A DNA stretch of 64,000 nt from an uncultured Eubacteriales bacterium. Lineage in GTDB: Bacteria; Bacillota; Clostridia; Lachnospirales; Lachnospiraceae. The stretch covers positions 62,001 through 126,000 of the forward strand of contig CASFID010000014.1 of the NCBI GenBank assembly GCA_949294665.1, read 5' to 3'. The translations under genes and the position numbers were made by a program. This document shows, piece after piece, positions 52,815-63,384 of this stretch. Each line of letters starts with the position of its first letter. Within the stretch, counting starts at the first letter, position 1. The notes below the pieces were generated by a model. The model made no database searches. It worked only from the letters and a program-made list of their open reading frames with translations, and had not been told where the DNA came from.

Positions 52815-53985
52815 TAAACGCTTCGCTGTTGAGTACCGTCGGATTCTCGATCGTTGTGATAAGCGCGAGATCTTTTGTCATCTCCCCCGCCTCTATCGTA
52901 TCGATGGTCGCTTTCTCCAGACGGCCGGCAAAGTCCATCAGTTCCTGATTGCCGTCAAGTTCTCCACGTTTCCTGAGGGCTCCTGTCCAGGCGAAGATCG
53001 TCGCCACGGAGTTGGTGGACGTCTCCTCTCCGTTCAGATGTTTATAGTAGTGGCGCTGAACGGTTCCGTGAGCCGCCTCATACTCATAGTATCCTTCCGG
53101 CGATACAAGCACGGAAGTCATCATGGCGAGCGAACCGAAAGCAGATGAGACCATGTCGCTCATCACATCCCCGTCATAGTTCTTGCATGCCCAGATATAT
53201 CCGCCGCCGGACTTCATGACACGCGCGACCGCATCGTCGATAAGTGTATAGAAATACTCGATGCCCGCCTCCTTGAATTTCTCGTCGAACTCGGCATCAT
53301 AGATTTCCTGGAAGATATCTTTGAACGTGTGGTCATATTTTTTGGAGATCGTATCTTTTGTGGCAAACCACAGATCCTGTTTCGTATCAAGCGCATAGGA
53401 AAAGCAGCTTCTTGCAAAGCTCGCTATGGACTTGTTCAGATTGTGCATTCCCTGTACAATGCCCGGGCCGTCGAATTCGTGTACGAGTTCCTTTGTCTGC
53501 GTGCCGTCTTCGGCTGTATACACAAGCTCCACCTTGCCGGCGCCCGGTATCTTCATCTCGGATCCCTTGTATACATCGCCGTAAGCATGTCTTGCGATGG
53601 TGATCGGTTTCTTCCAGTACTTGACGCACGGTTCGATCCCTTTCACAACGATAGGCGCGCGGAAAACAGTCCCGTCCAGGATCGCACGGATCGTTCCGTT
53701 GGGGCTCTTCCACATCTCTTTTAAATCGTACTCATCCATGCGGGCTGCATTCGGAGTGATCGTCGCACATTTTACTGCCACTTTATACTTCTTTGTCGCA
53801 AGCGCCGAGTCCACCGTCACCTGATCGTTCGTCTCATTTCTGTGCTCAAGTCCGAGATCGTAATACTCTGTCTTCAGATCGATGTACGGCAGGAGCAGTT
53901 CATCTTTTATCATCTTCCAGAGGATCCTTGTCATCTCGTCTCCATCCATTTCTACAAGGGGTGTTGTCATCTTGATCTTATCCAT
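52789..53985 (-). CDS. icd: NADP-dependent isocitrate dehydrogenase, eukaryotic-like type
   Basis: The enzyme oxidises isocitrate to 2-oxoglutarate. The 398-residue protein has the subfamily start [36 protein letters not shown] near residue 95 (substrate serine) and [19 protein letters not shown] near 271, the mitochondrial/cytosolic (type II) pattern rather than the E. coli type. I start at the ATG at 53985 with AGGAGGAG seven bases upstream. It follows a GntR regulator gene, and no other TCA-cycle gene is in the window. Its 3' end overlaps tmcAL by 26 bases. Confidence 0.95.
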   Translation of the reverse strand: MDKIKMTTPLVEMDGDEMTRILWKMIKDELLLPYIDLKTEYYDLGLEHRNETNDQVTVDSALATKKYKVAVKCATITPNAARMDEYDLKEMWKSPNGTIRAILDGTVFRAPIVVKGIEPCVKYWKKPITIARHAYGDVYKGSEMKIPGAGKVELVYTAEDGTQTKELVHEFDGPGIVQGMHNLNKSIASFARSCFSYALDTKQDLWFATKDTISKKYDHTFKDIFQEIYDAEFDEKFKEAGIEYFYTLIDDAVARVMKSGGGYIWACKNYDGDVMSDMVSSAFGSLAMMTSVLVSPEGYYEYEAAHGTVQRHYYKHLNGEETSTNSVATIFAWTGALRKRGELDGNQELMDFAGRLEKATIDTIEAGEMTKDLALITTIENPTVLNSEAFIRAVAKRL

Positions 53986-54040
53986 CTTGCATCTCCTCCT
54001 GATCATTCAAATTTTCTGTCCGGTTTTTGCTGCCGGCTGT

Positions 54041-54697
54041 TCAGTATCCCTGTTTCTTCAGATTCTGCATAACATGCATGATGTGCTCATTGGCAAGCTG
54101 TTCCGCCGTCTCTGCGTCCCGGTCGCGGATCGCCCGCAGGATCTGCCTGTGCTCCCTGATCGACCGTCTGGCGCGTTCCTCAGAGACAAAAGAGGTTTTC
54201 CTCGCCACCTGGACATAATTGTGGAAATCCGTCAGTACACGGCTCAGCATCCGGCTTCCCGAAGCCTCGTAAAGCGCCGCGTGAAATCTCCCGTCCAGCG
54301 CGGTCACCTGGTCTGTATTAAAGCCGCTCTCACGGTTTATCTGAAACTCCGAGAGAAGAAGGATCTCCTCCAGCCCCTCAAGCTGCTCGTCCGTGATATG
54401 CTCCGCCGCCCAGCGCGCGCACAGGCCTTCGAGAAACGAGCGGATCACGTAGATGTCCCACACATCTTTGTGGGATATGCCCGTCACATACGCGCCCCTG
54501 TTCGGAACGATCGTCACAAGCCCTTCCAGCTCAAGCTGCCGCAGGGCTTCTCTGACCGGCGTACGGCTCACGCCCAGTTCTTTTCCTATCGCGTTCTCAC
54601 GCAGTTCGTCACTCTCCTTATACCGCCCTTTCAGGATATCTGTGCGTATCTTCTGAAAGACACGCCCGCCAAGTGAATGTTCCTGATGTTCTTCCAT
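54041..54697 (-). CDS. GntR-family regulator, FadR/FCD type
   Basis: The 218-residue protein has an N-terminal winged helix (residues 8-75, LGVSRTPVREALRQLELEGLV) and a helical FCD ligand-binding domain (about 80-215) with the metal/ligand residues R..F.H pattern (RFHAALYEASG). Such regulators usually repress genes for organic-acid metabolism and are released by a carboxylate. It is upstream of icd on the same strand, 55 bases apart, so icd and itself are likely targets; isocitrate or 2-oxoglutarate as ligand is a guess. A palindromic site overlaps its own -10. Confidence 0.88.
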   Translation of the reverse strand: MEEHQEHSLGGRVFQKIRTDILKGRYKESDELRENAIGKELGVSRTPVREALRQLELEGLVTIVPNRGAYVTGISHKDVWDIYVIRSFLEGLCARWAAEHITDEQLEGLEEILLLSEFQINRESGFNTDQVTALDGRFHAALYEASGSRMLSRVLTDFHNYVQVARKTSFVSEERARRSIREHRQILRAIRDRDAETAEQLANEHIMHVMQNLKKQGY

Positions 54698-54782
54698 CGT
54701 ATACAGTCCTCCCGGTCATAATGTCTCATGCTGCAGAACGAGGACAGCGCACAGTATCTTCGCGCCTGCCCAGCACCTGTAT

Positions 54783-54812
54783 AAGTGTATACAATTATAC
54801 ATTCTTTGTCAA
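54783..54812 (-). promoter_or_regulatory. Promoter and putative self-operator of the GntR gene
   Basis: TTGACA, a 17-base spacer and TACACT make a fair promoter. AATTGTATACACTT (54783-54796, 12 of 14 positions symmetrical) covers the -10, the position expected for autorepression. Confidence 0.55.
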
Positions 54813-54860
54813 GAAAAGAAGCCGCACACCGTGAAATCTTACACAGTATGCGGCTTTTTT
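54812..54860 (-). terminator. Terminator of the leu-ilv-ser operon
   Basis: GCCGCATACTGTG and CACGGTGTGCGGC pair with two mismatches around an eight-base loop, 13 bases after the serA stop, with a T-rich tail on the minus strand. The plus strand also has a T-run. Confidence 0.8.
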
Positions 54861-54867
54861 ACCGGTA

Positions 54868-56028
54868 CTAAAGTACGCGTACCCTGAGCACTCCTTCGAT
54901 CGATGAAAGCTGATCGATAAGCTCCTTCGACGCATCTGTATCCACGTCGATCATCGTATACGCATAGGCTTTGCGGCTCTTGTTCGTCATCAGGGCGATG
55001 TTCATGTTTTTGTCCGCGAGAAGAGCCGTGAACTGTCCGAGCATATTCGGAATATTCTTGTGCAGGATCGTGATCCTCGGCCCCGCCTCTTTCTCACCCA
55101 TATTACAGTCGGGATAGTTGACGGAATGTTTGATGTTTCCGTTCTCAAGGAAATCCCTCAACTCCGCAACAGCCATCTGAGCACAGTTATCCTCGGATTC
55201 CTCCGTAGAGGCTCCAAGATGAGGGATCACGATAGCCCCTTTCACTCCTACGATCTCCTTTGTCGGGAAATCCGTCACATAACAGCGGACTTTCTCAGAC
55301 ACGAGCGCATCTACGATGTCCTCCTGCTCCACAAGCACATCTCTGGCAAGATTAAGGATGACGACGCCGTCTTTCATAAGGCCTATTGCGTTTTTGTCGA
55401 TCATCCCTTTCGTATCGTCCGTAGCCGGCACGTGGATCGTGATATAATCACATTCTTTGTAGATTTCATCCACTGTCTTGGCATGACGGATGCTGCGTGA
55501 AAGATTCCATGCGGAATCCACGGATACATACGGATCGTAGCCATAGACGTCCATCCCAAGATGTACGGCGGCGTTCGCCACAAGCACTCCGATAGCGCCA
55601 AGACCTATAACGCCAAGCTTTTTCCCCTTCAGCTCCGTTCCTGCGAAGGCTTTTTTCTTTTTCTCGGTGATCTTTGCGATATCGCCGTCCTCTTCGTATT
55701 CCTGCACCCAGTTGATGCCGCCGATGATGTCCCGGGCGGCAAGGAGCATGCCGGCGATGACAAGCTCTTTGACTCCGTTCGCATTTGCGCCGGGCGTATT
55801 AAACACGACAATGCCGTTTTCCGCACAGCGCTCGAGCGGGATATTGTTCACTCCCGCGCCGGCGCGCGCGATCGCTTTCAGATTATCTCCGAACTCCATA
55901 TCGTGCATTTTTGCGCTGCGCACAAGGATGGCATCTGCTTCTTCCGCTCTGTCGGTATACACATAGTTTTCATCCAGTTGTCCCAGTCCCTTGTCAGAGA
56001 TTGGATTCAGGCAATGATATTTATACAT
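54868..56028 (-). CDS. serA: D-3-phosphoglycerate dehydrogenase
   Basis: SerA starts serine synthesis by oxidising 3-phosphoglycerate. The 386-residue protein has the Rossmann motif LGVIGLGAIGVLVAN near residue 137, the catalytic R/E/H set in the D-isomer hydroxyacid dehydrogenase fold (HLGAST near 277) and a C-terminal ACT domain (about 315-386). I start at the ATG at 56028 with GAGGAG upstream. Its start is one base after the serC stop, so they are translated together. Confidence 0.95.
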   Translation of the reverse strand: MYKYHCLNPISDKGLGQLDENYVYTDRAEEADAILVRSAKMHDMEFGDNLKAIARAGAGVNNIPLERCAENGIVVFNTPGANANGVKELVIAGMLLAARDIIGGINWVQEYEEDGDIAKITEKKKKAFAGTELKGKKLGVIGLGAIGVLVANAAVHLGMDVYGYDPYVSVDSAWNLSRSIRHAKTVDEIYKECDYITIHVPATDDTKGMIDKNAIGLMKDGVVILNLARDVLVEQEDIVDALVSEKVRCYVTDFPTKEIVGVKGAIVIPHLGASTEESEDNCAQMAVAELRDFLENGNIKHSVNYPDCNMGEKEAGPRITILHKNIPNMLGQFTALLADKNMNIALMTNKSRKAYAYTMIDVDTDASKELIDQLSSIEGVLRVRVL

Positions 56029-56029
56029 T

Positions 56030-57112
56030 TCACAGATTCTCCTCTTCAAATTTCTTCATGAACTCGACAAGCGCTGTTACGCCCTCATACGACATTGCAT
56101 TGTATATGCTGGCGCGCATGCCTCCTACCGTGCGGTGTCCTTTCAGATTCACGAGTCCGGCTTCTCCGGCTTCTTTTACGAACTTTGCGTCTAAATCCGC
56201 ATCGCCGGTCACAAACGGGACGTTCATCAGAGAACGGTCTTTCGGCACCACCGTGCCTTTGAAAAGACTGCTCTGATCCAGATAGTCATAGAGCACTTTC
56301 GCCTTTTTCTCATTTTTCTCTTTCATTGATGAAAGTCCGCCCTGGGCTTTGATCCACTTAAATACTTTCCCGCAGATATAGATTCCGTATGCCGGAGGCG
56401 TATTATAGAGCGACTTTGCATCCGCATGCGTTTTGTATGTAAGCATAGTCGGCGTCCCCGGAAGAACGTCCTCTGTGATCAGATCGTCCCTGATAATCAC
56501 AATGACAACTCCGGCAGGTCCGATATTTTTCTGTACTCCACCGTAAATCAGACCGTATTTTGTCACATCCACAGGTTCGGATAAGAAACAGGACGACACA
56601 TCCGCTACAAGCGTCTTTCCTTTTGTGTCGGGGAGCGTTTTGAACTTCGTCCCGTAAATCGTATTGTTCTCACAGATATACACGTAATCTGCATCTTCTG
56701 ACACAGGAAGATCCGAACAGTCCGGTATATAGGAGAACGTCTTGTCTTCCGAGGAGGCGATCCTGTTCACTTTTCCGTATTTTTCCGCCTCTTTCGCCGC
56801 TTTCTTCGCCCATTGTCCCGTGATGATATAATCCGCCACACGGTTCTTCATCAGGTTCATCGGGATCATGGCAAACTGCTGGGAGGCGCCGCCCTGAAGG
56901 AACAGTACCCTGTAGTTATCAGGAATCTGCATCAGATCCCTGATATCCTGCTCCGCAGTGGTGATGATCTCTTCAAATGCCCTGGAACGATGGCTCATCT
57001 CCATCACAGACATCCCCGTTCCGCGGTAGTCGAGCATCTCGGCGGCAGCTTCTTTTAAGACTTCCTCTGGCAAAACCGCCGGGCCTGCCGAAAAATTATA
57101 CACTCTGCTCAT
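56030..57112 (-). CDS. serC: Phosphoserine aminotransferase
   Basis: SerC forms phosphoserine from phosphohydroxypyruvate and glutamate. The 360-residue protein starts [19 protein letters not shown] and has the PLP lysine block YGGVQKNIGPAGV near residue 195. Its start overlaps the ilvB stop by 17 bases, with AGGAGG inside ilvB. A serB phosphatase is not in the window. Confidence 0.96.
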   Translation of the reverse strand: MSRVYNFSAGPAVLPEEVLKEAAAEMLDYRGTGMSVMEMSHRSRAFEEIITTAEQDIRDLMQIPDNYRVLFLQGGASQQFAMIPMNLMKNRVADYIITGQWAKKAAKEAEKYGKVNRIASSEDKTFSYIPDCSDLPVSEDADYVYICENNTIYGTKFKTLPDTKGKTLVADVSSCFLSEPVDVTKYGLIYGGVQKNIGPAGVVIVIIRDDLITEDVLPGTPTMLTYKTHADAKSLYNTPPAYGIYICGKVFKWIKAQGGLSSMKEKNEKKAKVLYDYLDQSSLFKGTVVPKDRSLMNVPFVTGDADLDAKFVKEAGEAGLVNLKGHRTVGGMRASIYNAMSYEGVTALVEFMKKFEEENL

Positions 57113-58784
57113 TTTTCATATCCTCCTCGTCAAATGCTTCTTTAATATCTGCGCCCGGAGCGACCATCGGCCACACCTTATCGTCGCTGTCTATCTGACA
57201 GTCAAGCACGACCGGACGACAAAGTGTAAGCGCGTCTGCGAACGCCTTTCTGAACTCTTCCTGTGTCTCGACATGGATGCCTGTGGCTCCCATCGCTTCC
57301 GCTACTTTTGCAAAATCTACGGCGTCTCTTAATACGGTTGCCGAATATCTCTCGTCGTAGAACAGATCCTGCCACTGGCGCACCATTCCGAGCACATGAT
57401 TGTTCACGACAACTTCGATGACCGGTATCTTGTGTCTGACTGCCGTCGCGATCTCGTTCATGTTCATGCGGAAACATCCGTCGCCCGCTATATTGACGAC
57501 CGTCCTGTCCGGACATCCTGTCTTTGCCCCCAGCGCTGCGCCCAGTCCGTATCCCATCGTCCCGAGTCCTCCAGACGTAAGGAGCGTGCGCGGCTTCGTA
57601 TACTTATAATACTGGGCGGCCCACATCTGATGCTGTCCGACTTCCGTCACAATAAGGGCCTCCCCTTTCGTCTGGCGGTAGATCTCCTCCACGATAAACG
57701 GTCCCGACAGCCCGTCCGGGTGGTACTTCAGCGGATATTTTTCTTTGTACTCCTGTATTTTACCGAGCCATGCGGAATGTTCCTGCTGTTTTAACTCATG
57801 GTTCAATATGCCGAGCACCTCTTTGATATCTCCGATGATCTCCTCCGACACAAGGATATTCTTATTGATCTCTGCGGGATCGATATCGATCTGAAGGATC
57901 TTTGCATTTTTGGCAAATGTCTCTGTATTGCCCGTCACACGGTCGCTGAACCTTGCTCCGAGCACGACAAGCAGATCGCATTCGCTGACACCGTAGTTGG
58001 ACGTCTTCGTCCCGTGCATGCCGAGCATTCCCGTATATCTTGGATCCGTCCCCGGAAAGGCCCCCTTTCCCATAAGCGTATCCGCAACCGGTGCATCCAG
58101 TTTGTCGACAAATTCTCTGATCTCGCTGCTGGCGCCTGAGAGAACGGCCCCGCCCCCCACGAACACATAGGGACGCTCCGATGCCTCGAGCATGGAGACG
58201 GCGCGCCGTATCCCTTCTTCATTGATATGCGAATGATCGGGAACATATTTCCCGAGTTCCTGATGTTCATATTCTGTGACTGCAGCCGTGACGTCTTTCG
58301 GGATGTCGATGAGCACAGGTCCGGGGCGTCCGGTCTTAGCGATCCGGAATGCTTTACGGATCGTATCGGCAAGCTTTGTCACATCTTTTACGATAAAACT
58401 GTATTTTGTGATCGGCATTGTAATGCCCGTGATGTCGATCTCCTGAAAGCTGTCTTTTCCTAGGAGGGATACGCCCACATTGCATGTGATGGCAACGATC
58501 GGTATGGAATCCATATACGCCGTCGCAATGCCGGTAACAAGATTCGTGGCTCCCGGCCCGCTGGTGGCAAGGCATACTCCGACTTTCCCCGTCGCTCTCG
58601 CGTAACCGTCCGCCGCGTGGGACGCTCCCTGCTCGTGGGACGTCAGAATATGGCGGATCTCGTCTCTGTGTTTATACAGCTCGTCGTAAACATTCAGGAT
58701 GGCTCCGCCCGGATATCCGAACACGGTATCCACGCCCTGCTCTTTCAGGCATTCTATGAGTATTTCAGATCCGTTTAACTGCAT
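57096..58784 (-). CDS. ilvB: Acetolactate synthase, large subunit
   Basis: IlvB condenses pyruvate units with TPP for branched-chain amino acids. The 562-residue protein has [15 protein letters not shown] near residue 14, [16 protein letters not shown] with the catalytic Glu near 47, and the TPP/Mg block [15 protein letters not shown] near 430. I start at the ATG at 58784, 20 bases inside the ilvD 3' end, with AAGGAG upstream. No small subunit gene ilvN is adjacent. Confidence 0.95.
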   Translation of the reverse strand: MQLNGSEILIECLKEQGVDTVFGYPGGAILNVYDELYKHRDEIRHILTSHEQGASHAADGYARATGKVGVCLATSGPGATNLVTGIATAYMDSIPIVAITCNVGVSLLGKDSFQEIDITGITMPITKYSFIVKDVTKLADTIRKAFRIAKTGRPGPVLIDIPKDVTAAVTEYEHQELGKYVPDHSHINEEGIRRAVSMLEASERPYVFVGGGAVLSGASSEIREFVDKLDAPVADTLMGKGAFPGTDPRYTGMLGMHGTKTSNYGVSECDLLVVLGARFSDRVTGNTETFAKNAKILQIDIDPAEINKNILVSEEIIGDIKEVLGILNHELKQQEHSAWLGKIQEYKEKYPLKYHPDGLSGPFIVEEIYRQTKGEALIVTEVGQHQMWAAQYYKYTKPRTLLTSGGLGTMGYGLGAALGAKTGCPDRTVVNIAGDGCFRMNMNEIATAVRHKIPVIEVVVNNHVLGMVRQWQDLFYDERYSATVLRDAVDFAKVAEAMGATGIHVETQEEFRKAFADALTLCRPVVLDCQIDSDDKVWPMVAPGADIKEAFDEEDMKNEQSV

Positions 58785-60483
58785 CCTGTTCCCCAGCTCC
58801 TTCCGATTCTTTCTTCTCTCCCGGTACTTCAAGAATGGCTCCCCTGTTCCCGGAAGTCACCATAGCCGCATATCTTGCGAGATATCCGGTCCTGACCTTC
58901 GGCTCGCGGGGCTGCCATTTTGCTCTTCTCCTCTCCATCTCTTCGTCAGAGATATCCAGATCCAGCTTCAGTTCCGGGATGTTTATCTTAATGGTATCCC
59001 CTTCCTCGACCAGGGCGATCGGACCGCCCACAGCCGCTTCGGGTGAGACATGACCGATGGAAGCGCCGCGTGACGCCCCGCTGAAGCGCCCGTCTGTGAT
59101 GAGCGCCACCGTCGAGCCAAGGCCGTATCCTGCGATGGCCGAGGTCGGATTGAGCATCTCCCGCATTCCCGGTCCCCCTTTTGGGCCCTCGTAGCGGATC
59201 ACGATCACATCTCCCGGGTTGATCTTACCGCTCTTGATCGCCTCTGTCGCCTCTTCATCGCTCTCGAAGATCCTTGCCGGTCCTTCATGGACGAGCATCT
59301 CATCGCATACTGCGGAACGTTTGACCACACTTCCGTCGGGTGCAAGATTTCCCTTGAGCACTGCAAGCCCTCCTGTCTCGCTGTACGGATTGTCGATCGG
59401 GCGGATGACTTCGGGGTTCATATTCTCACATCCGGCGATATTTTCGCCCACTGTCTTTCCTGTCACTGTCATGCAGTCCAGGTTCAGAAGATTCTTCTTG
59501 CTGAGCTCGTTCATGACAGCGTACACGCCGCCCGCTTCGTTGAGGTCCTCGATATATGTGTGGCCTGCCGGAGCAAGATGACACAGGTTCGGCGTTTTCT
59601 CGCTGATGCCGTTTGCAAAGTCGATCTCAAAATCCATGCCGATCTCATGTGCGATCGCCGGAAGGTGCAGCATGCTGTTCGTCGAGCAGCCAAGCGCCAT
59701 ATCAACGGTCAGTGCGTTAAGGATCGCGTCTTCCGTCATGATATCGCGGGGCCTGATGTTCTTTCTCACAAGCTCCATAACCTGCATGCCCGCGTGCTTC
59801 GCGAGCTGTATCCTTGCAGAATAGACAGCCGGGATCGTGCCGTTTCCGCGCAGTCCCATCCCAAGCGCCTCGGTCAGACAGTTCATGCTGTTCGCCGTAT
59901 ACATACCGGAGCAGGAGCCGCAGGTCGGACATGCCTTGCTCTCGAATTCACAGAGATCTTCATCGGAGATTTTTCCCGCCGCATGAGCTCCCACCGCCTC
60001 GAACATGCTGGAGAGACTTGTTCGTCCTCCTTTCACATGCCCTGCAAGCATGGGGCCGCCGCTCACAAAGATCGTCGGGATGTTGACGCGTGCCGCAGCC
60101 ATCAGAAGACCGGGCACATTCTTGTCGCAGTTCGGGATCATCACAAGCCCGTCAAACTGATGCGCCATGGCAAGCGCTTCCGTGGAGTCTGCGATCAGAT
60201 CTCTTGTCACAAGAGAATATTTCATGCCGATGTGTCCCATGGCAATGCCGTCGCACACCGCGATAGCCGGTACCACGATCGGAGTGCCGCCCGCCATGGC
60301 GACTCCCATCTTGACCGCCTCTGTGATCTTATCCAGGTTCATATGCCCCGGCACGATCTCGTTATAGGAACTCACCACTCCGATCAGCGGTCTGTCGAGT
60401 TCTTCCTGCGTCATGCCAAGTGCATTAAACAACGAGCGGTGCGGCGCCTGCTGCACGCCTTTTGTCACTGTATCACTTCTCAT
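58765..60483 (-). CDS. ilvD: Dihydroxy-acid dehydratase
   Basis: IlvD dehydrates dihydroxy acids to the keto acids of valine and isoleucine using an iron-sulfur cluster. The 572-residue protein has PNCDKNVPG near residue 118 and [19 protein letters not shown] near 188, the cysteine-bearing cluster motifs, and [10 protein letters not shown] near 472. It follows leuB by 62 bases and overlaps ilvB. Confidence 0.96.
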   Translation of the reverse strand: MRSDTVTKGVQQAPHRSLFNALGMTQEELDRPLIGVVSSYNEIVPGHMNLDKITEAVKMGVAMAGGTPIVVPAIAVCDGIAMGHIGMKYSLVTRDLIADSTEALAMAHQFDGLVMIPNCDKNVPGLLMAAARVNIPTIFVSGGPMLAGHVKGGRTSLSSMFEAVGAHAAGKISDEDLCEFESKACPTCGSCSGMYTANSMNCLTEALGMGLRGNGTIPAVYSARIQLAKHAGMQVMELVRKNIRPRDIMTEDAILNALTVDMALGCSTNSMLHLPAIAHEIGMDFEIDFANGISEKTPNLCHLAPAGHTYIEDLNEAGGVYAVMNELSKKNLLNLDCMTVTGKTVGENIAGCENMNPEVIRPIDNPYSETGGLAVLKGNLAPDGSVVKRSAVCDEMLVHEGPARIFESDEEATEAIKSGKINPGDVIVIRYEGPKGGPGMREMLNPTSAIAGYGLGSTVALITDGRFSGASRGASIGHVSPEAAVGGPIALVEEGDTIKINIPELKLDLDISDEEMERRRAKWQPREPKVRTGYLARYAAMVTSGNRGAILEVPGEKKESEGAGEQDAVKRI

Positions 60484-60545
60484 ATGTCATTCCTCTCTTT
60501 CCTGTAAACTCTGCAGACAGATGTCTGCTGTCCTCTTTTTCATCG

Positions 60546-61631
60546 TCATTTTATGTAGGAACAGATCCTGTCTCCCATTTCCTTCGTTCCTACCTGCTTC
60601 ATCCCTTCAGACATGATATCCGTCGTGCGGTATCCGTCCCCGAGCACATTCCCGACTGCATCTTCGATCGCCTGCGCTTCCCGGTCGAGATCGAAAGAGT
60701 AACGGAGCATCATAGCTGCCGAGAGGATCGTTGCGATCGGATTGGCAATGCCCTGACCTGCGATATCCGGCGCGGAACCTCCGCTGGGCTCATAGAGCCC
60801 GAACTTTGTCTCGTTCAGGCTGGCGCTTGCAAGCATCCCGATGGAGCCTGTCACCATACTTGCCTCATCCGAAAGGATGTCACCGAACATATTCTCTGTG
60901 AGGATGACGTCGAACTGAGCCGGATCCTTCACGAGCTGCATTGCACAGTTATCTACCAGCATATGCTCAAGCGTCACGTCCGGGTACTCTTTTGCCACCT
61001 CTTCCACAACTTTCCTCCAGAGTCTCGAGGAGTCCAGAACGTTCGCTTTGTCTACGCTTGTCACCTTTTTCCTTCTCTTCATGGCAATGTCAAAACCACG
61101 CTTTGCGATACGCCGTATCTCCGTCTCGCTGTATACGAGTTCATCTTTCGCAACAGACACCCCGTCGATCACTTCGGTACTCCGTCTGCCGAAATACAGT
61201 CCACCGGTGAGCTCCCGCATGATCATCATATCAAATCCTCTGTCGGCGATCTCTTCTTTAAGCGGGCAGGACGCTTTCAGTTCTCTGTAGAGCACGGCAG
61301 GCCTTAAGTTTGCGAAGAGATTCAGCCCTTTCCGAAGACTTAAGAGCCCTGCTTCCGGGCGCTTCGACGGCTCCAGTCTGTACCACGGGGATGTCTTGGC
61401 ATCTCCTCCGATGGACCCCATGAGGACTGCGTCGCTTGCCTTTGCCTGTTCCAGCGTCTCGTCTGTGAGGGGCACCCCGTTTACGTCGATAGACGCCCCT
61501 CCCATGAGAAGCTGAGTATAAGAAATGGAATGCCCATAGACCTCCGCGATCCTGTCAAGCACTTTCATCGCCTCGTCCACGATCTCAGGGCCGATGCCAT
61601 CCCCTTTTATCACTCCGATCTTCATATTCAT
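60546..61631 (-). CDS. leuB: 3-isopropylmalate dehydrogenase
   Basis: LeuB catalyses the oxidative decarboxylation step of leucine synthesis. The 361-residue protein has [18 protein letters not shown] at the start, [12 protein letters not shown] near residue 138 and [12 protein letters not shown] near 240, typical of LeuB. GGAAGG is ten bases before the first ATG. It has a strong promoter with a very short leader and heads the operon; leuA, leuC and leuD are not in this window. Confidence 0.95.
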   Translation of the reverse strand: MNMKIGVIKGDGIGPEIVDEAMKVLDRIAEVYGHSISYTQLLMGGASIDVNGVPLTDETLEQAKASDAVLMGSIGGDAKTSPWYRLEPSKRPEAGLLSLRKGLNLFANLRPAVLYRELKASCPLKEEIADRGFDMMIMRELTGGLYFGRRSTEVIDGVSVAKDELVYSETEIRRIAKRGFDIAMKRRKKVTSVDKANVLDSSRLWRKVVEEVAKEYPDVTLEHMLVDNCAMQLVKDPAQFDVILTENMFGDILSDEASMVTGSIGMLASASLNETKFGLYEPSGGSAPDIAGQGIANPIATILSAAMMLRYSFDLDREAQAIEDAVGNVLGDGYRTTDIMSEGMKQVGTKEMGDRICSYIK

Positions 61632-61668
61632 AACCGCTCATCCTTCCAATTCTAAAATGTCATTTTTA

Positions 61669-61697
61669 ATCATACCTCATTTCGATAACTGTTTCAA
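61669..61697 (-). promoter_or_regulatory. Promoter of leuB-ilvD-ilvB-serC-serA
   Basis: TTGAAA, a 17-base spacer and TATGAT lie 38 bases upstream of leuB, leaving a leader of about 30 bases, too short for a T-box or peptide attenuator. Confidence 0.75.
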
Positions 61698-61736
61698 GTA
61701 GTAGCGGCCAAAAAATAGAGGGCACTCTGAAAATGC

Positions 61737-61784
61737 AAAAAACCGGGAAATCCCCGACAAATTGGTCCAGGTCTTTCTCCGGTT
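61737..61784 (-). terminator. Terminator of tgt-yajC
   Basis: Outer arms AACCGG/CCGGTT and an inner hairpin CGGGGATTTCCCG are followed on the minus strand by six T residues, about 20-65 bases after the yajC stop. Confidence 0.7.
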
Positions 61785-61803
61785 CCGTTTTCTTATACGA
61801 TCT

Positions 61804-62082
61804 TTACTCCGCACTCGGTTTCTCGATCTGAGCGATCGCCGCTTTCTGCATCGGAATACGGCAGTTCTTGTTGTTTCCGAACTCTACGATCACATCGTCG
61901 TCCGTGATGTCAATGATCACGCCGTAGAATCCGCTTGTCGTCAGCGCTGTGTCTCCCACTTCCATAGAAGCCAGCATCGCCTGCACTCTCTTCTGCTCCT
62001 TCTTCTGAGGGCGCATAAGCAGGAACCACATCAATCCGATCACAACCACCCAAAGGATCAGCATACTAGCCATTTCACCCAT
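61804..62082 (-). CDS. yajC: Preprotein translocase subunit YajC
   Basis: YajC is a small membrane partner of the SecDF part of the translocase. The 92-residue protein has one membrane helix (about residues 7-24), then MRPQKKEQK and the YajC fold VGDTALTTSGFYGVI. I start at the ATG at 62082 with AGGAGG ten bases upstream; the longer frame has no site. It has its own promoter and follows tgt. Confidence 0.93.
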   Translation of the reverse strand: MGEMASMLILWVVVIGLMWFLLMRPQKKEQKRVQAMLASMEVGDTALTTSGFYGVIIDITDDDVIVEFGNNKNCRIPMQKAAIAQIEKPSAE

Positions 62083-62122
62083 AATTATATTTCCTCCTAA
62101 CTTTCTTTCCAACAATAAGTCT

Positions 62123-62151
62123 ACTATACACAAAAACAGGGGTTTCTTCAA
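62123..62151 (-). promoter_or_regulatory. Promoter of yajC
   Basis: TTGAAG, a 17-base spacer and TATAGT lie 41 bases upstream of the yajC start. Confidence 0.7.
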
Positions 62152-62170
62152 GTATCTTTTTCAAAAACTG

Positions 62171-63313
62171 TCACTTATTTCCTGCCTGTCCCTGTGACAT
62201 GCCGTCGAGTTTTCGTTTTTTATACTCTTTAAACTGCCCCGCATCGAGAGCGTCCCGTATCTCTTCCATCATGGTGTTATAGAAGTACAGATTGTGCAGA
62301 ACGCACAGACGCATCCCGAGCATTTCCCTGGCTTTGAGCAGATGCCTTATGTAGGCCCGGCTGTAGCTCCTGCACGCAAGGCAGCCGCATCCTTCCTCGA
62401 TGGGGCGGTCATCCAGCTCATATTTCGCGTTGAACAGATTGAGTTTCCCTCTGTTCGTATAAACATGTCCGTGCCTTCCATTCCGCGTCGGATATACACA
62501 GTCGAAGAAATCAACCCCTCTCTCCACACCTTCCAGAATATTTGCCGGAGTCCCCACGCCCATCAGGTAAGTCGGCTTATTCTCCGGGAGATGCGGCACT
62601 ACCGCGTCGAGGATGCGGTACATCTCCTCGTGGCTTTCTCCCACTGCAAGCCCTCCCACCGCATAGCCGTCAAGATCCAGTTCCGTGATCTGCTTCGCAT
62701 GTTCGATTCGGATATCCTCGTAGACGCCGCCCTGATTAATGCCAAAAAGCATCTGGTGAGGGTTGATCGTATCCGGCAGAGAGTTCAGTCTTGTCATCTC
62801 GTCCTTGCAGCGCTTCAGCCATCTTGTAGTTCGCTGCACGGAAAGCTCGATATACTTTTTATCCGCCACGCTGGAAGGGCACTCATCAAAGGCCATCGCT
62901 ATGGTAGACGCGAGATTGGACTGGATCTGCATGCTCTCCTCCGGGCCCATAAAGATCTTGCGCCCGTCGACATGAGAATGAAAATGTACGCCCTCTTCCC
63001 TAATCTTCCGGAGGGAAGCAAGAGAAAACACCTGGAATCCGCCCGAGTCCGTCAGGATCGGCCTGTCCCAGTTCATGAACCGGTGCAGTCCCCCCAGCTT
63101 CTTCACCACTTCATCGCCGGGCCTGACGTGCAGATGATACGTGTTGGAAAGCTCCACCTGTGTCTTTATGTCTCTGAGGTCATCTGTGGAGACCGCTCCT
63201 TTGATCGCCGCAGCAGTGCCCACATTCATAAACACCGGCGTCTCTATCGTACCGTGTACGGTCTGCAGTCTCCCTCTCTTCGCTCTGCCGTCCTTTTTTA
63301 ATAGTTCATACAT
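62171..63313 (-). CDS. tgt: tRNA-guanine transglycosylase
   Basis: Tgt exchanges guanine 34 for a queuine precursor in certain tRNAs. The 380-residue protein has TDSGGFQVFSL near residue 89, LMGVGTPANILEGVERGVDFFDCVYPTRNGRHG near 232-264 including the catalytic Asp, and the zinc site CGCLACRSYSRAYIRHL near 300. Its start is preceded by AAGGTG, and yajC follows in the usual order. Confidence 0.96.
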   Translation of the reverse strand: MYELLKKDGRAKRGRLQTVHGTIETPVFMNVGTAAAIKGAVSTDDLRDIKTQVELSNTYHLHVRPGDEVVKKLGGLHRFMNWDRPILTDSGGFQVFSLASLRKIREEGVHFHSHVDGRKIFMGPEESMQIQSNLASTIAMAFDECPSSVADKKYIELSVQRTTRWLKRCKDEMTRLNSLPDTINPHQMLFGINQGGVYEDIRIEHAKQITELDLDGYAVGGLAVGESHEEMYRILDAVVPHLPENKPTYLMGVGTPANILEGVERGVDFFDCVYPTRNGRHGHVYTNRGKLNLFNAKYELDDRPIEEGCGCLACRSYSRAYIRHLLKAREMLGMRLCVLHNLYFYNTMMEEIRDALDAGQFKEYKKRKLDGMSQGQAGNK

Positions 63314-63384
63314 AATATACCTAACACCTTATTCTGATATTTGATCGCGCTGATATGTCCGTCTGTTCCGGGGACCTTTCTCTG

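Noticed and set aside
61632..61760. CodY box or T-box leader before leuB
   Set aside because: CATTTTCAGAGTGCC matches the CodY consensus only on one side and the leader is too short for a T-box.
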